Shown: positions 1-7,882 of the stretch, one piece after another | Layout: the number at the start of each line of letters is the position of its first letter | Numbering within the stretch: position 1 is the first letter of the stretch | Source of the DNA: Streptomyces roseirectus | GTDB lineage: Bacteria; Actinomycetota; Actinomycetes; Streptomycetales; Streptomycetaceae | Assembly: GCF_014489635.1 (NCBI RefSeq) | Contig: NZ_CP060828.1 | Location: forward strand, 4,502,001-4,566,000 | Reading direction: 5' to 3' | DNA length: 64,000 bases | The notes under the pieces: model-generated | Told to the model about the DNA's origin: nothing | Databases searched by the model: none | The model's input: only the letters and a program-made list of their open reading frames with translations | Translations under genes and position numbers: made by a program

Positions 1-1085
1 TGGGCCTCGTAACGGCCCTTCAGGCCACGGAGGATGGCGATCGTGTCCTCCACCGACGGTTCGGCGACGAGGACTTGCTGGAAGCGGCGCTCCAACGCCG
101 GGTCCTTCTCGATGCGTTCGCGGTACTCGTCGAGCGTGGTGGCGCCGACCATGCGCAGTTCGCCGCGCGCGAGCATCGGCTTGAGCATGTTGCCGGCGTC
201 CATGGCGGAGTCGCCGCCCGCGCCGGCGCCGACGACGGTGTGCAACTCGTCGATGAACGTGATGACTTGACCGTCCGACTCCTTGATCTCGGCCAGTACG
301 GTCTTCAGCCGCTCCTCGAACTCGCCGCGGTACTTGGCGCCCGCGACCATCGCACCGAGGTCGAGGGAGACGAGCCGCTTGTCCTTCAGGGACTCGGGGA
401 CGTCACCCTTCACGATGCGCTGCGCGAGCCCTTCGACGACGGCCGTCTTGCCGACACCGGGCTCGCCGATGAGGACCGGGTTGTTCTTGGTGCGGCGCGA
501 CAGCACCTGGACGACGCGGCGGATCTCCTGGTCGCGGCCGATGACCGGGTCGAGCTTGCCCTCGCGGGCGGCGGCGGTGAAGTCGGTGCCGAACTTCTCC
601 AGCGCCTTGTACGAGCCCTCGGGGTCGGCGGAGGTGACGCGCCGGCCACCGCGCGCCTTGCGGAACGCCTCCAGCAGCTTCTTCGCGGTGGCGCCCTGCC
701 GGGTGAGGACGTCGCCGGCCTGGCCGCCCTTGTCGGCGATGCCGATCAGCAGGTGCTCGGTGGACAGGTACTCGTCCCCGAGGTCGGCGGCGCGGCTCTG
801 GGCGTCGGCGATCACGGCGAGCAGGTCGCGGTTGGGCTGCGGCGGGGCCACTGTGGACCCCGTAACCCTCGGGAGGGAGGCGAGGACCTGCTCCGCGCCC
901 TGGCGCACGGCGGCCTGGTCCGCGGCGACGGCGGCCAGCAGGTCGGTGATGTTCTCGTTGTCCTGCCCGGCGAGCAGAGCCAGGAGCAGGTGTGCGGGGG
1001 TGAGATCGGGGTGCCCCTCGGACACGGCACGGCTGCTCGCCGCGTTGATCGCGTCCCGGCTCCGGTTGGTCAGCTCTGCGTCCAC
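1..1085 (-). CDS. clpB: ATP-dependent chaperone ClpB, N-terminal part (runs off the window)
   Basis: Hsp100-type disaggregase that works with DnaK/DnaJ/GrpE to rescue aggregated proteins in the cytoplasm. The visible ~361 residues contain the Clp N-domain (about 1-145), then NBD1 with Walker A GEPGVGKT near residue 207, Walker B with FIDELH, and the start of the region after NBD1; the middle domain and NBD2 lie outside the window. The GTG start at 1085 follows a strong AAGGAGG-type ribosome site. A HAIR operator lies about 130 bases upstream, as expected for an HspR-controlled clpB. An unusual 5' leader of GTACTACGG repeats lies between the operator and the start. Identification is secure. 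Confidence 0.96.
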   Translation of the reverse strand, partial: MDAELTNRSRDAINAASSRAVSEGHPDLTPAHLLLALLAGQDNENITDLLAAVAADQAAVRQGAEQVLASLPRVTGSTVAPPQPNRDLLAVIADAQSRAADLGDEYLSTEHLLIGIADKGGQAGDVLTRQGATAKKLLEAFRKARGGRRVTSADPEGSYKALEKFGTDFTAAAREGKLDPVIGRDQEIRRVVQVLSRRTKNNPVLIGEPGVGKTAVVEGLAQRIVKGDVPESLKDKRLVSLDLGAMVAGAKYRGEFEERLKTVLAEIKESDGQVITFIDELHTVVGAGAGGDSAMDAGNMLKPMLARGELRMVGATTLDEYRERIEKDPALERRFQQVLVAEPSVEDTIAILRGLKGRYEA

Positions 1086-1113
1086 GGTCGGGGTCTCCTC
1101 CTTGCGTCCTGGA

Positions 1114-1169
1114 GTACTACGGGTACTACGGGTACTACGGGCCTTAGCAGGTACTACGGGTACTACGGG
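1114..1169. repeat. GTACTACGG tandem repeats in the clpB leader
   Basis: Three 9-bp GTACTACGG units run from 1114 to 1140 and two more from 1151 to 1169, followed by a related GCATGACGGG. They lie in the probable 5' untranslated region of clpB, between its HAIR operator and ribosome site. The same motif recurs at 7781-7815, 8476-8507, 16268-16288 and 39701-39720. Function unknown. Confidence 0.85.
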
Positions 1170-1214
1170 CATGACGGGTGCGAACTTGTTGCTGACTAGA
1201 GCAACGTCCACAAA

Positions 1215-1235
1215 GTTGAGTCTATTCCACTCAAG
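1215..1235 (-). promoter_or_regulatory. HAIR operator (HspR binding site) upstream of clpB
   Basis: On the minus strand the site reads CTTGAGT, 7 bases, ACTCAAC, which matches the HspR-associated inverted repeat consensus CTTGAGT-N7-ACTCAAG except for the last base. It lies upstream of clpB and the hspR gene is in this same window, so repression of clpB by HspR is the expected wiring. Confidence 0.9.
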
Positions 1236-1279
1236 GTGGAGCGGGGAGGGAATCCGCCGGGAGCGGCTAGATTCACGCC

Positions 1280-1693
1280 ATGGCAGCCCACCCCCAGGAC
1301 CTGGACGCACCGGACCCCGCCTACCTCGACTTCTGGCGCGAATACCACCTGTGCACCCTCACGACACCACGACCCGACGGCACCCCGCACGTCGTACCCG
1401 TAGGGGTCACCTACGACCCCGAGAACCGGCTCGCACGAGTGATCGCGAGCCGGGGCAGCAGGAAGGTGCGCAACGTGCTGGCCGCCGGAGAACAGGGGGC
1501 ACTCGTCGCCGTCTGCCAGGTGGACCGGGCACGCTGGGCGACGCTGGAGGGGCGGGCCGTCGTCCGCGGCGAGCCGGAGCGGGTGGCCGACGCCGAGCGG
1601 CGTTACGCCGAGCGGTACGGACGGACGCCGTCACCGAACCCCGAGCGCGTGGTGATCGAGATCACACTGACGCGAGCCATGGGGCGAGGGTGA
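1280..1693 (+). CDS. PPOX-fold (pyridoxamine 5'-phosphate oxidase-like / F420-dependent) enzyme, 137 aa
   Basis: A small split-barrel flavin or F420 binding protein of the TIGR03618 / Rv1155-like type. It starts with the typical N-terminal segment (residues 10-45) in which a beta strand with '[18 protein letters not shown]' begins the barrel; the [10 protein letters not shown] stretch near residue 60 corresponds to the phosphate or cofactor contact region, and 'ATLEGRAVV' near 95 is typical. Length fits the family. It is transcribed away from clpB and ends before a strong bidirectional hairpin. The substrate cannot be told from sequence. Confidence 0.85.
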   Translation: MAAHPQDLDAPDPAYLDFWREYHLCTLTTPRPDGTPHVVPVGVTYDPENRLARVIASRGSRKVRNVLAAGEQGALVAVCQVDRARWATLEGRAVVRGEPERVADAERRYAERYGRTPSPNPERVVIEITLTRAMGRG

Positions 1694-1778
1694 CCCCGAG
1701 AACTCCCTGAGGGTGCGGAGGCGGTTTCCAGCCATCCGGGAGATCGCCGCACATCATGAAATGTCGGCACAAAACACA

Positions 1779-1813
1779 GCGGCGTCACCGTGTTCAGGTC
1801 ACGGTGACGCCGC
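1779..1813. terminator. Strong hairpin between convergent genes
   Basis: A perfect 14-bp stem (GCGGCGTCACCGTG) with a 7-base loop lies between the PPOX gene and the convergent Rieske-like gene. It is probably a shared terminator; no T-run is obvious, which is usual in Streptomyces. Confidence 0.75.
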
Positions 1814-1859
1814 TGCGGGGGGAAGCACCTGAGCGATCTTTTACGACGGGGGAATCGCG

Positions 1860-2195
1860 TCAGGCACTGCGGGGGGTGGCTGAAACAGTCCGCGAGGTGG
1901 GGGGCTCCGCGTCCGTCAGCCGGTGGTCTCGTCGATCAAGGTTCACAAAAATCATTCCGTACCGGATGGCACACTGCACCGGCTGCGGCGCGCCCCGCGG
2001 CCGCCGCAGACACCGGTACGCCCGCACGTCCCCGTCCTCGTCCCGCGTGACCACCACCGGCTCGCCGAACACCGTCACCATCAACGAGTCACCACTGTGG
2101 GGGATGGCGGTGACCAGGTCGATGAAGTGCCAGCCGGAGCGGTAGGCGGTGGCCATTTCGCGGCGGAAGGAGCGGTCGTCGGGTGGGGTGGTCAC
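1860..2195 (-). CDS. Short Rieske-oxygenase-like protein, 111 aa, coupled to the DSSW peptide
   Basis: The GTG start at 2195 overlaps the stop of the peptide gene (GTGA), so the two are translationally coupled. Residues about 35-80 resemble the N-terminal Rieske part of ring-hydroxylating oxygenases: 'GEPVVVTRDEDGDVRAYRC', a following R-G-A, a second Cys, then 'YGMIFVNLD'. The usual C-x-H and C-x-x-H cluster ligands are not intact: the histidine positions look replaced by Arg and the loop between the two cysteines is short. So a 2Fe-2S cluster is doubtful. There is no catalytic mononuclear-iron domain. It may be a recruited, degenerated partner of the peptide. The longer reading from 2249 would overlap the peptide gene and is rejected. 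Function unknown. Confidence 0.65.
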   Translation of the reverse strand: MTTPPDDRSFRREMATAYRSGWHFIDLVTAIPHSGDSLMVTVFGEPVVVTRDEDGDVRAYRCLRRPRGAPQPVQCAIRYGMIFVNLDRRDHRLTDAEPPTSRTVSATPRSA

Positions 2196-2422
2196 GACGG
2201 TACGGCCCAGCTGCTGTCGCCAGGGACGCTGGACGCCACGATCACCCAACTGCTGTCGTCGACGGCCGCGACAGTGACACCTGAGCGCCAGCTGCTGTCG
2301 GCCGTCACACTTCCCTTCGCCTCCGCGAGTCCATTCAGCATCCCGAAGGCCGCCACTGCGGAGAAGACGGTGACGAGCACCAATCGAAGCTTCTTCTTAT
2401 ACATAGTCGGCTTCGTCCTCAT
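2192..2422 (-). CDS. Small exported peptide with three DSSW repeats, 76 aa
   Basis: I do not recognise a named family. The ATG at 2422 has a GAGGTGA ribosome site about 9 bases away. Residues 1-35 form a signal-peptide-like leader: a basic start with KKK at 9-11, a hydrophobic core at 12-32, and an A-E-A cleavage-like site at 33-35. The remaining ~41 residues contain DSSW at 42-45, 56-59 and 69-72, at 13-14 residue intervals with short hydrophobic stretches between; the codons are nearly the same each time (GAC AGC AGC/T TGG). It has no cysteines. The layout is that of a repeat-bearing secreted signal or modified-peptide precursor. It is coupled to the Rieske-like gene and divergent from a four-gene LuxR operon. 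The longer reading from 2554 lacks a ribosome site. Confidence 0.7.
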   Translation of the reverse strand: MRTKPTMYKKKLRLVLVTVFSAVAAFGMLNGLAEAKGSVTADSSWRSGVTVAAVDDSSWVIVASSVPGDSSWAVPS

Positions 2423-2534
2423 TTGAAAGGTCACCTCTCCCCGTTGGTTACGACGATGGCCCATTCCGGCACGTCGTGGCCACACAAACGATGCATCATG
2501 TTCCTGCATGTTCAGGACCCTGGGGGGTGGAGAT
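2423..2534. promoter_or_regulatory. Divergent promoter region between peptide and LuxR operons
   Basis: The 112 bp between the two divergent starts must hold both promoters. Around 2488-2520 there is a GATGCATC palindrome and a short direct repeat (GCATCATGTTCCT then GCATGTTCAGG), which are plausible operator elements for one of the adjacent regulators. This is inferred only from position and symmetry. Confidence 0.4.
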
Positions 2535-3518
2535 TTGACGACAAATGAGACCAAGCGGACACATCCTCATGCACTGACTGAGCTATGCGAGGACGGTCGG
2601 CGGATCTACGGGAACGCTCTCCGCATAGGGCGCATCTCCCGCACAGACGTGGAGCCGGCTCCCTGTTTGATGGAGTTCGCCCTCCTTCATCCAGACCCTG
2701 ACGACGCCAATTGGCTCCGTCCGGTGCTCCCTTCCGTCGCGCTGGCCCAGCGGCTCAACCCCATCGAGCACGAGATCACCCAAAGGCGGCGGAAATCGAT
2801 CGAGCTGGCCGACGCTTTTGAGCCGTTCATGACCATCAGTGCGCAGTCGTCGTCCAGCACCCACTCGATCACCGTGCTGGAAGGTATCGACAGGATCAAC
2901 GCGGCACTGGACCTGGCCACCGCGCAGTGCCAGAACGAAATGCTCACCGTCCAGCCGAGCCGCCGCCGCCTCGAACAGACCCTCTCCAAGGCGCTGGACC
3001 GGGACCGCCCCCTGATCGAACGGGGCTGCCGCATCCGGACCCTCTACCAGCATCCGGCCCGCTACAGCCCCGAGACGCTCGCCTACGTCGCCCAGTTCTC
3101 CGACGGCAAAGTGGAGTACCGGACCATAGACGAGCTCGTCGAGCGCCTGATCATCTGCGATGAGACCGTGGCCTTCATCCCCACGCGCGACGACGGTCAG
3201 GTCGCCCTCGAACTCCGCCACCCAGGGCTCGTCCGCTACCTGATCAAGGTGTTCGAGTTCATGTGGAACCGCGCGGTTCCACTGAGCGCCGGCGCTCCGT
3301 ACGAAACCGCCCCGGACGGCATCACGGACATCCAGCACTCCATCGCGAAACTCCTCGTCGAGGGGCACGTGGACGAGGCGATCGCCCGCCGCCTGGGCAT
3401 AAACGTACGCACCTGCCGCGCGCACATCGCCAAACTCGCCACCGCTCTGGGCAGCGGCAGCAGAGCCCAGCTCGGCTACTTCATCGCGCAGTCCGGCATC
3501 CTGGACCAAGAGCACTGA
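2535..3518 (+). CDS. LuxR-type regulator with TrmB/PLD-like sensor region, paralogue 1
   Basis: Large helix-turn-helix regulator of about 327 residues. The N-terminal half holds a helical region starting 'ALTELCEDGRRIYGNALR', then a sensor-like segment with 'MLTVQPS', 'RIRTLYQHPAR' and 'VAFIPTRD', which resembles the TrmB/PLD-like domain of many actinobacterial LuxR proteins. The C-terminal LuxR HTH includes 'IAKLLVEGHVDEAIARRLG' and 'RTCRAHIAKL'. I choose the TTG at 2535 because GGTGGAG lies just upstream; the ATG at 2508 has none. First gene of a four-gene regulator operon divergent from the DSSW peptide, so probably its regulator. The ligand is unknown. Confidence 0.85.
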   Translation: MTTNETKRTHPHALTELCEDGRRIYGNALRIGRISRTDVEPAPCLMEFALLHPDPDDANWLRPVLPSVALAQRLNPIEHEITQRRRKSIELADAFEPFMTISAQSSSSTHSITVLEGIDRINAALDLATAQCQNEMLTVQPSRRRLEQTLSKALDRDRPLIERGCRIRTLYQHPARYSPETLAYVAQFSDGKVEYRTIDELVERLIICDETVAFIPTRDDGQVALELRHPGLVRYLIKVFEFMWNRAVPLSAGAPYETAPDGITDIQHSIAKLLVEGHVDEAIARRLGINVRTCRAHIAKLATALGSGSRAQLGYFIAQSGILDQEH

Positions 3519-3525
3519 GGTCACG

Positions 3526-4503
3526 ATGGGAGCACACCGGCACGACACCGAGGAAGTCTGCGAAGCGGGCCTGGCGCTCTACGCCCGCGCCCTGCGCGAG
3601 CACCGCATACGGCAGGCGGACGCCGGCCCCGCCCCCTGCCTGACCGCCACCGGCCTGCTCGTCCCGAGCCTGGACGCCCCCGGCTGGCTCCGTCCCCTGC
3701 CGCCCGCGCTGGCCCTCCCCCGGCTCCTGCACGGCATCGCACGGGAGATCGCCGAGCGCCGGCAGCACGAGGCCCGGCTGACCGCGTCCTTCGAACCCCT
3801 CCTGGCCCTGGCCGCCGGGCACCCCGACACCGCGCACCCCACCGGCTTCACCCTGCTGGACGGCCTCGACCGGATCGACGACACGATCAGGGAGGCCATG
3901 CTCCGCTCCTCGGACGAGATCCTCACGATCCAGCCCGGCGGCAAGCGCCCCGTCTCCTCCTTGGCCCTGGCCCTCCCCAAGGAGCAGGAGATGCTTTCCC
4001 GGGGCGGCCGCATGCGCACGCTGTACCAGCACACGACCCGCCACGACCCCGCCGTGCTCGCCCATTACGAACTGCTCGCCGGCGACGTGCAGGTGCGCAC
4101 CCTCGACGAGGTCCCCGACCGCCTCATCGTCCTGGACCGGGCGATCGCCTTCATCCCGGCCAACCCCGAACGTACGATGGCGGTACAGATCCGACACCGC
4201 CCCACGGCCGCCTACCTGGCGACGACGTTCGACCGCCTGTGGCGGCTGGCCACCCCGATGTACCCCGAGGCCACCCAGCAGCCCTCGTCCGACGGTGTCA
4301 CCGCCCGTCAGCGTGCCATCGCCGTACTCCTGGTCGAGGGCCACACGGACGCCGTGATCGCGGAACGTCTCGGCATGAACATCCGCACCGCCCGCGAACA
4401 CATAGCGAAACTCGCCGCGGCTCTGGGCAGCGACAGCAGGGCCCAACTCGGCTACCTCATCGGCGAGTCCGGAATCCTGAAGCAGAAGGAAACCGACACA
4501 TGA
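3526..4503 (+). CDS. LuxR-type regulator, paralogue 2
   Basis: 325-residue paralogue of the preceding gene, 7 bp downstream. It has the same order: N-terminal helical region beginning 'EEVCEAGLALYARALREHRI', central sensor-like segment with 'ILTIQPGG', 'MRTLYQHTTRH', 'RTLDEVPDRLIVLDRAIAFIPAN', and a C-terminal LuxR HTH (about residues 256-300) ending in 'GSDSRAQLGYLIGESGIL'. The ATG at 3526 has GAGG upstream. It ends in an ATGA overlap with paralogue 3. More similar to paralogues 3 and 4 than to 1, which suggests stepwise tandem duplication. Confidence 0.85.
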   Translation: MGAHRHDTEEVCEAGLALYARALREHRIRQADAGPAPCLTATGLLVPSLDAPGWLRPLPPALALPRLLHGIAREIAERRQHEARLTASFEPLLALAAGHPDTAHPTGFTLLDGLDRIDDTIREAMLRSSDEILTIQPGGKRPVSSLALALPKEQEMLSRGGRMRTLYQHTTRHDPAVLAHYELLAGDVQVRTLDEVPDRLIVLDRAIAFIPANPERTMAVQIRHRPTAAYLATTFDRLWRLATPMYPEATQQPSSDGVTARQRAIAVLLVEGHTDAVIAERLGMNIRTAREHIAKLAAALGSDSRAQLGYLIGESGILKQKETDT

Positions 4504-5483
4504 CGGTGCCCCACCCGCCCCACGGAGTGGAGGAACTGTGCAAGGCGGGACTGGAGTTGTACGCCCGCGCCCTGCGCGGGGAACAAGTCCCGGCGTCCTG
4601 CGCCGAGTTACTGCCCTGCCTGCTCCAAGCCGGGCTCCTGCGGCCCGACCTGGAAGACGCCCGCCTGCTGAGACCCGTACCGCCCGTCCTCGCGCTCTCC
4701 CGCCTGCAGCGCACGGTCGACGACGACATCGCCCAACGGCGCAGACAGGGCGAGCGGTTGGCGGAGAGCTTCGCACCGCTCCTCACGCTGGCCCTGCCGG
4801 ACGGCGGTGCCATGGACGCCGCCGGGATCGAGTTGCTGAGCGGCCGGGACCGGATCAACTCCGCGATCTCCACGGCGATGGCCGCCGCCTCCGGGGAACT
4901 CCTCGCCATCCAGCCGTCCCCCGACCGCCACCCGCGGACGGTCGGCCTGGCCCTGGAGCGCGACCAGGCGCTGCTCGACCGCGGCGGCCGGATCCGCACG
5001 CTCTACCAACACACCCAGCGCCACATACCCGAAACCCTCGCCCGGTACGAGCAGTTGAGCGGTGACGTCGAGGCGCGCACCCTGGACGAGGTCACCGACC
5101 GCCTCATCCTCATCGACCGTACGGTCGCCTTCGTCCCCGCCGACAAGAGCCGCGCCCTCGCCCTCGAAGTCCGCCACCCGGCGCTGCTCAGCTACTTCGC
5201 CACCACCTTCGACCGTCTCTGGCGCCTCGCCACCCCCATGCACCCCGAGACCGTCCACCCCACCCCGCTCAGCGGCATCACCCCCCGCCAGCGCGCCATC
5301 GCCGCCCTCCTCGTCGAAGGCCACACCGATGCCGTCATCGCCGACCGCCTCGGCATGAACATCCGCACCGCCCGCGTCCACATAGCCAAGCTGGCCACCA
5401 TCCTCGGCAGCGACAGCAGGGCTCAACTCGGCTACCTGATCGGTGAGTCGGGGATTCTGAGGAAGAAGGAAACCGAAGCATGA
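4500..5483 (+). CDS. LuxR-type regulator, paralogue 3, with a TTA codon
   Basis: 327-residue paralogue starting in an ATGA overlap with paralogue 2. Domain order is the same: 'GVEELCKAGLELYARALRG' at the start, 'LLAIQPSPDR' and 'RTLYQHTQRH' in the sensor-like centre, and a LuxR HTH with 'GHTDAVIADRLGMNIRTA'. Codon 37 (4608-4610) is TTA for leucine. TTA is rare in Streptomyces and is read by the bldA tRNA, so this regulator may only be made fully at later developmental stages. It overlaps paralogue 4 by 4 bp. Confidence 0.85.
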   Translation: MTVPHPPHGVEELCKAGLELYARALRGEQVPASCAELLPCLLQAGLLRPDLEDARLLRPVPPVLALSRLQRTVDDDIAQRRRQGERLAESFAPLLTLALPDGGAMDAAGIELLSGRDRINSAISTAMAAASGELLAIQPSPDRHPRTVGLALERDQALLDRGGRIRTLYQHTQRHIPETLARYEQLSGDVEARTLDEVTDRLILIDRTVAFVPADKSRALALEVRHPALLSYFATTFDRLWRLATPMHPETVHPTPLSGITPRQRAIAALLVEGHTDAVIADRLGMNIRTARVHIAKLATILGSDSRAQLGYLIGESGILRKKETEA

Positions 5484-6466
5484 CAGCGTCCCACCCGCCC
5501 CACGGGACGGAGGAACTCTGCGCGCCCGGAGCGGAGTTGTACGAACGAGCGCTGGAGGAAGGGCACATACCGGCTGCGGCGGCGACGGCGGCTCCGTGCC
5601 TGGTCGACATGGGACTGCTGCACCCCGCCGTGGGCGACCTGACCAGGCTGGAGCCCGTCTCCCCCACCCTCGCCCTGCACCGCATGCTCCGGCGCTCGGC
5701 GCGGCGCATCGCGGACGAGCGCCGACGTGAACACCAACTGGCGGAGATGTTCGAGAAGTTGGTGCGGTTCGACGCGGACCCGTCGGCGGTCAGCGCCCCG
5801 GCGATCACCCTGCTCAGCGGCAAGAACCGGATCAACCAGGCCATCACGGACGCCATGGCCGAGGCCACCGTCGAGATCCTGACCATCCAGCCCAACACGA
5901 ACCTCCACGGCCCCGCCGTGGAGACCGCCCGCGCGGTGTCGGTCCTCCGCGACCAGGCCGCACTCGACCGGGGCTGCCGCATCCGCACCCTCTACCAGCA
6001 CACGATGCGCAGCGCCCCCTCGATCCGCGCCCTGCACGAACGGCTGCACGGCGACACCGCCTGCCGCACGCTGGACGAGGTCACGGACCGCCTGATCGCC
6101 GTCGACCGCGCCGTCGCCTTCATCCCGGCCAGCGAGGACAACAACCTGGCCGTGGAGGTCCGGCACGCGGCCGTCATCAAGTACCTGACGACCACCTTCG
6201 ACCGCCTGTGGCGCCTCGCCACCCCCCTCTACCCCGGACCCGCCGTCGAACGCACGACGCCCGACGCGGTCACCCCCCGCCAACGCGCCATCGCCGCCCT
6301 CCTCATCGAAGGCCACACCGACGCCGTGATCGCCACCCGCCTCGGCCTCAACATCCGCACCGCCCGCGAACACATCGCCAAACTCGCCGCCACCCTCGGC
6401 AGCGACAGCAGGGCCCAACTCGGCTACCTCATCGGCCAGTCGGGAATCCTTGACCAGGAAGGGTGA
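5480..6466 (+). CDS. LuxR-type regulator, paralogue 4
   Basis: 328-residue paralogue and last gene of the operon, starting in an ATGA overlap. N-terminal 'GTEELCAPGAELYERALEEG', central 'ILTIQPNTNL', 'IRTLYQHTMR', 'RTLDEVTDRLIAVDRAVAFIPAS', C-terminal LuxR HTH with 'GHTDAVIATRLGLNIRTAREH'. The divergence from paralogues 2 and 3 is greatest in the N-terminal half, so the sensing parts have changed more than the DNA-binding parts. Its 3' end overlaps the convergent fifth paralogue by 38 bp. Confidence 0.85.
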   Translation: MTASHPPHGTEELCAPGAELYERALEEGHIPAAAATAAPCLVDMGLLHPAVGDLTRLEPVSPTLALHRMLRRSARRIADERRREHQLAEMFEKLVRFDADPSAVSAPAITLLSGKNRINQAITDAMAEATVEILTIQPNTNLHGPAVETARAVSVLRDQAALDRGCRIRTLYQHTMRSAPSIRALHERLHGDTACRTLDEVTDRLIAVDRAVAFIPASEDNNLAVEVRHAAVIKYLTTTFDRLWRLATPLYPGPAVERTTPDAVTPRQRAIAALLIEGHTDAVIATRLGLNIRTAREHIAKLAATLGSDSRAQLGYLIGQSGILDQEG

Positions 6467-7466
6467 CGCCCCTCCCGGCGTCGTAGGACCCTCCACCCCC
6501 CACCAGCCCGACCTGCGCGATCCGCACGCCGAGTTGCGTGCGGCTGGCCGCCCCCAACGTCTCGGAGAGGCGGGCGATATGGGCCCGGCAGGTCCGGACG
6601 CTGATGCCGAGGCGCTCGGCGATGACGGCGTCCTGGTGCCCCTCGGCGAGGAGCGCGGCGATGGACTGCTCGCGGTGGGAGACGCCTTCGACGGCGGGCG
6701 CGGGGATCGGCGCGGCGAGGGGGATCGCGAGGCGCCAGAGGCGTTCGAAGACGGTGACGAGGTAGGTGATGAGCGCGGGGTGCCGCAGTTCGAGGGCCAT
6801 CGTGCGCTCGGCGTTGGCGGGTATGAAGGCGACGGCGCGGTCGAAGACCATGAGCCGGTCGGTGACCTCGTCGAGGGTCCGCGCCTCGACCGCGTCGCCC
6901 ATCAGGTCGAGGTAGGTCAGCAGCCCCTGGCCGTGCCGGGCGACGTGGTTGTAGAGGTCCCGCATCCGAACTCCCCGCGCCCGCAGGGACATCGCCCGGT
7001 GCAGCCCCTCGGAGAGCTCGTGCTCGCGCCGGATCCCGCCGGGCTGGACGGTCAGCACCTCGGTCGTGCACGCGTCGGTCGCCTCGTCCAGCGCCGCCTG
7101 GATCCGGGACGCCCCGTCCAGGACGCGCAGCGCCGTGCCCTCGCCGGGCGCGCCGAGCGGGCCGCCGAGCCCGGCGTACCACTCGAACGCGGCGACCGCG
7201 GCGCCCATCCGCCGCCGGCTCGCGCTGACCTCGTCGTACAGCCCGTGCAGCAGCCGCGTCATGACCTCCTGCGGCGCCGTGGGGACGAGCCAGTCCATGT
7301 CGTCGGGATCGGGGTGCAGCAGGGCGAGTTCGAGGAGGCAGGGCGCCTGCTCGACGTCGGCGCGCGGGACCCGGCCGCGGCGCACGGCGCGGGAGTAGAC
7401 GCGGTCACCGGCCTCGCACAGCCGGTCGGCACCGTGCGGATGGTCCTCCGTCCCGTGCCCGGTCAT
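6429..7466 (-). CDS. LuxR-type regulator, paralogue 5 (convergent)
   Basis: 345-residue member of the same family on the opposite strand. I take the ATG at 7466 (MTGHGTEDH) because a GGGTGGG-like site lies upstream and the family N-terminus 'GADRLCEAGDRVYSRAVRRG' follows; longer readings have no family similarity. The central part has 'VLTVQPGG', 'MRDLYNHVARHG', 'RTLDEVTDRLMVFDRAVAFIPAN'; the C-terminal HTH has 'GHQDAVIAERLGISVRTCRAHIARL'. The last ~23 residues are Gly-rich and are encoded opposite the 3' end of paralogue 4, so the normal stop has probably been lost. Confidence 0.83.
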   Translation of the reverse strand: MTGHGTEDHPHGADRLCEAGDRVYSRAVRRGRVPRADVEQAPCLLELALLHPDPDDMDWLVPTAPQEVMTRLLHGLYDEVSASRRRMGAAVAAFEWYAGLGGPLGAPGEGTALRVLDGASRIQAALDEATDACTTEVLTVQPGGIRREHELSEGLHRAMSLRARGVRMRDLYNHVARHGQGLLTYLDLMGDAVEARTLDEVTDRLMVFDRAVAFIPANAERTMALELRHPALITYLVTVFERLWRLAIPLAAPIPAPAVEGVSHREQSIAALLAEGHQDAVIAERLGISVRTCRAHIARLSETLGAASRTQLGVRIAQVGLVGGGGSYDAGRGVTLPGQGFPTGR

Positions 7467-7882
7467 CGTCCATCCCACCCCCGCACTTTGCTCTTCCGCA
7501 GCGCAACTATGCGGGGCGTCCGCCCGGCTCCGCAACACGGCGCTCCCGCTCACGCGACCTGAAATCCCCCGGTATGCGGCCGTTTCGACCCGCCTCCGCC
7601 CCTCACACTGCAACAAGCTGACGGTGGTGCACCGTACCCACTCGCGGCAGGGTGGAACCGCTCCACCCGGGCTGCCGCTCGCCCGGGAGACCCGGCCGGA
7701 CGCTCCCCGTCCGGCCGGGTCCACCACGCCCTGCCGACGCCGGCCCGCTCCCGTGGTCCCACAGCGCCGTGCGCCTGCGACCCGTAGTCCCTGCGAGCCA
7801 CGGCCCCGTAGTACCGCCGCCCCTACTCCTCGTACCGCCGCACCTCTCCTCACCCTCGTCCCCACCCGCCACAATCCGGGGT
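7467..7882. other. 416-bp divergent intergenic region
   Basis: Between the fifth LuxR gene and a lipoprotein gene. It must contain promoters for both. Two copies of a CCCGTAGT(A/C)C motif at 7781-7815 belong to the dispersed GTACTACGG repeat family. I see no convincing gene, although open frames cross it because of high GC. Confidence 0.5.

Noticed and set aside
75..1199. Long plus-strand ORFs over clpB
   Set aside because: Antisense shadows of clpB caused by high GC; no ribosome site or family match.
1860..2554. Known RiPP class for the DSSW peptide (lanthipeptide, lasso, YcaO, radical SAM)
   Set aside because: No LanM/LanKC, lasso cyclase, YcaO, radical SAM or P450 gene is adjacent and the peptide has no cysteine.
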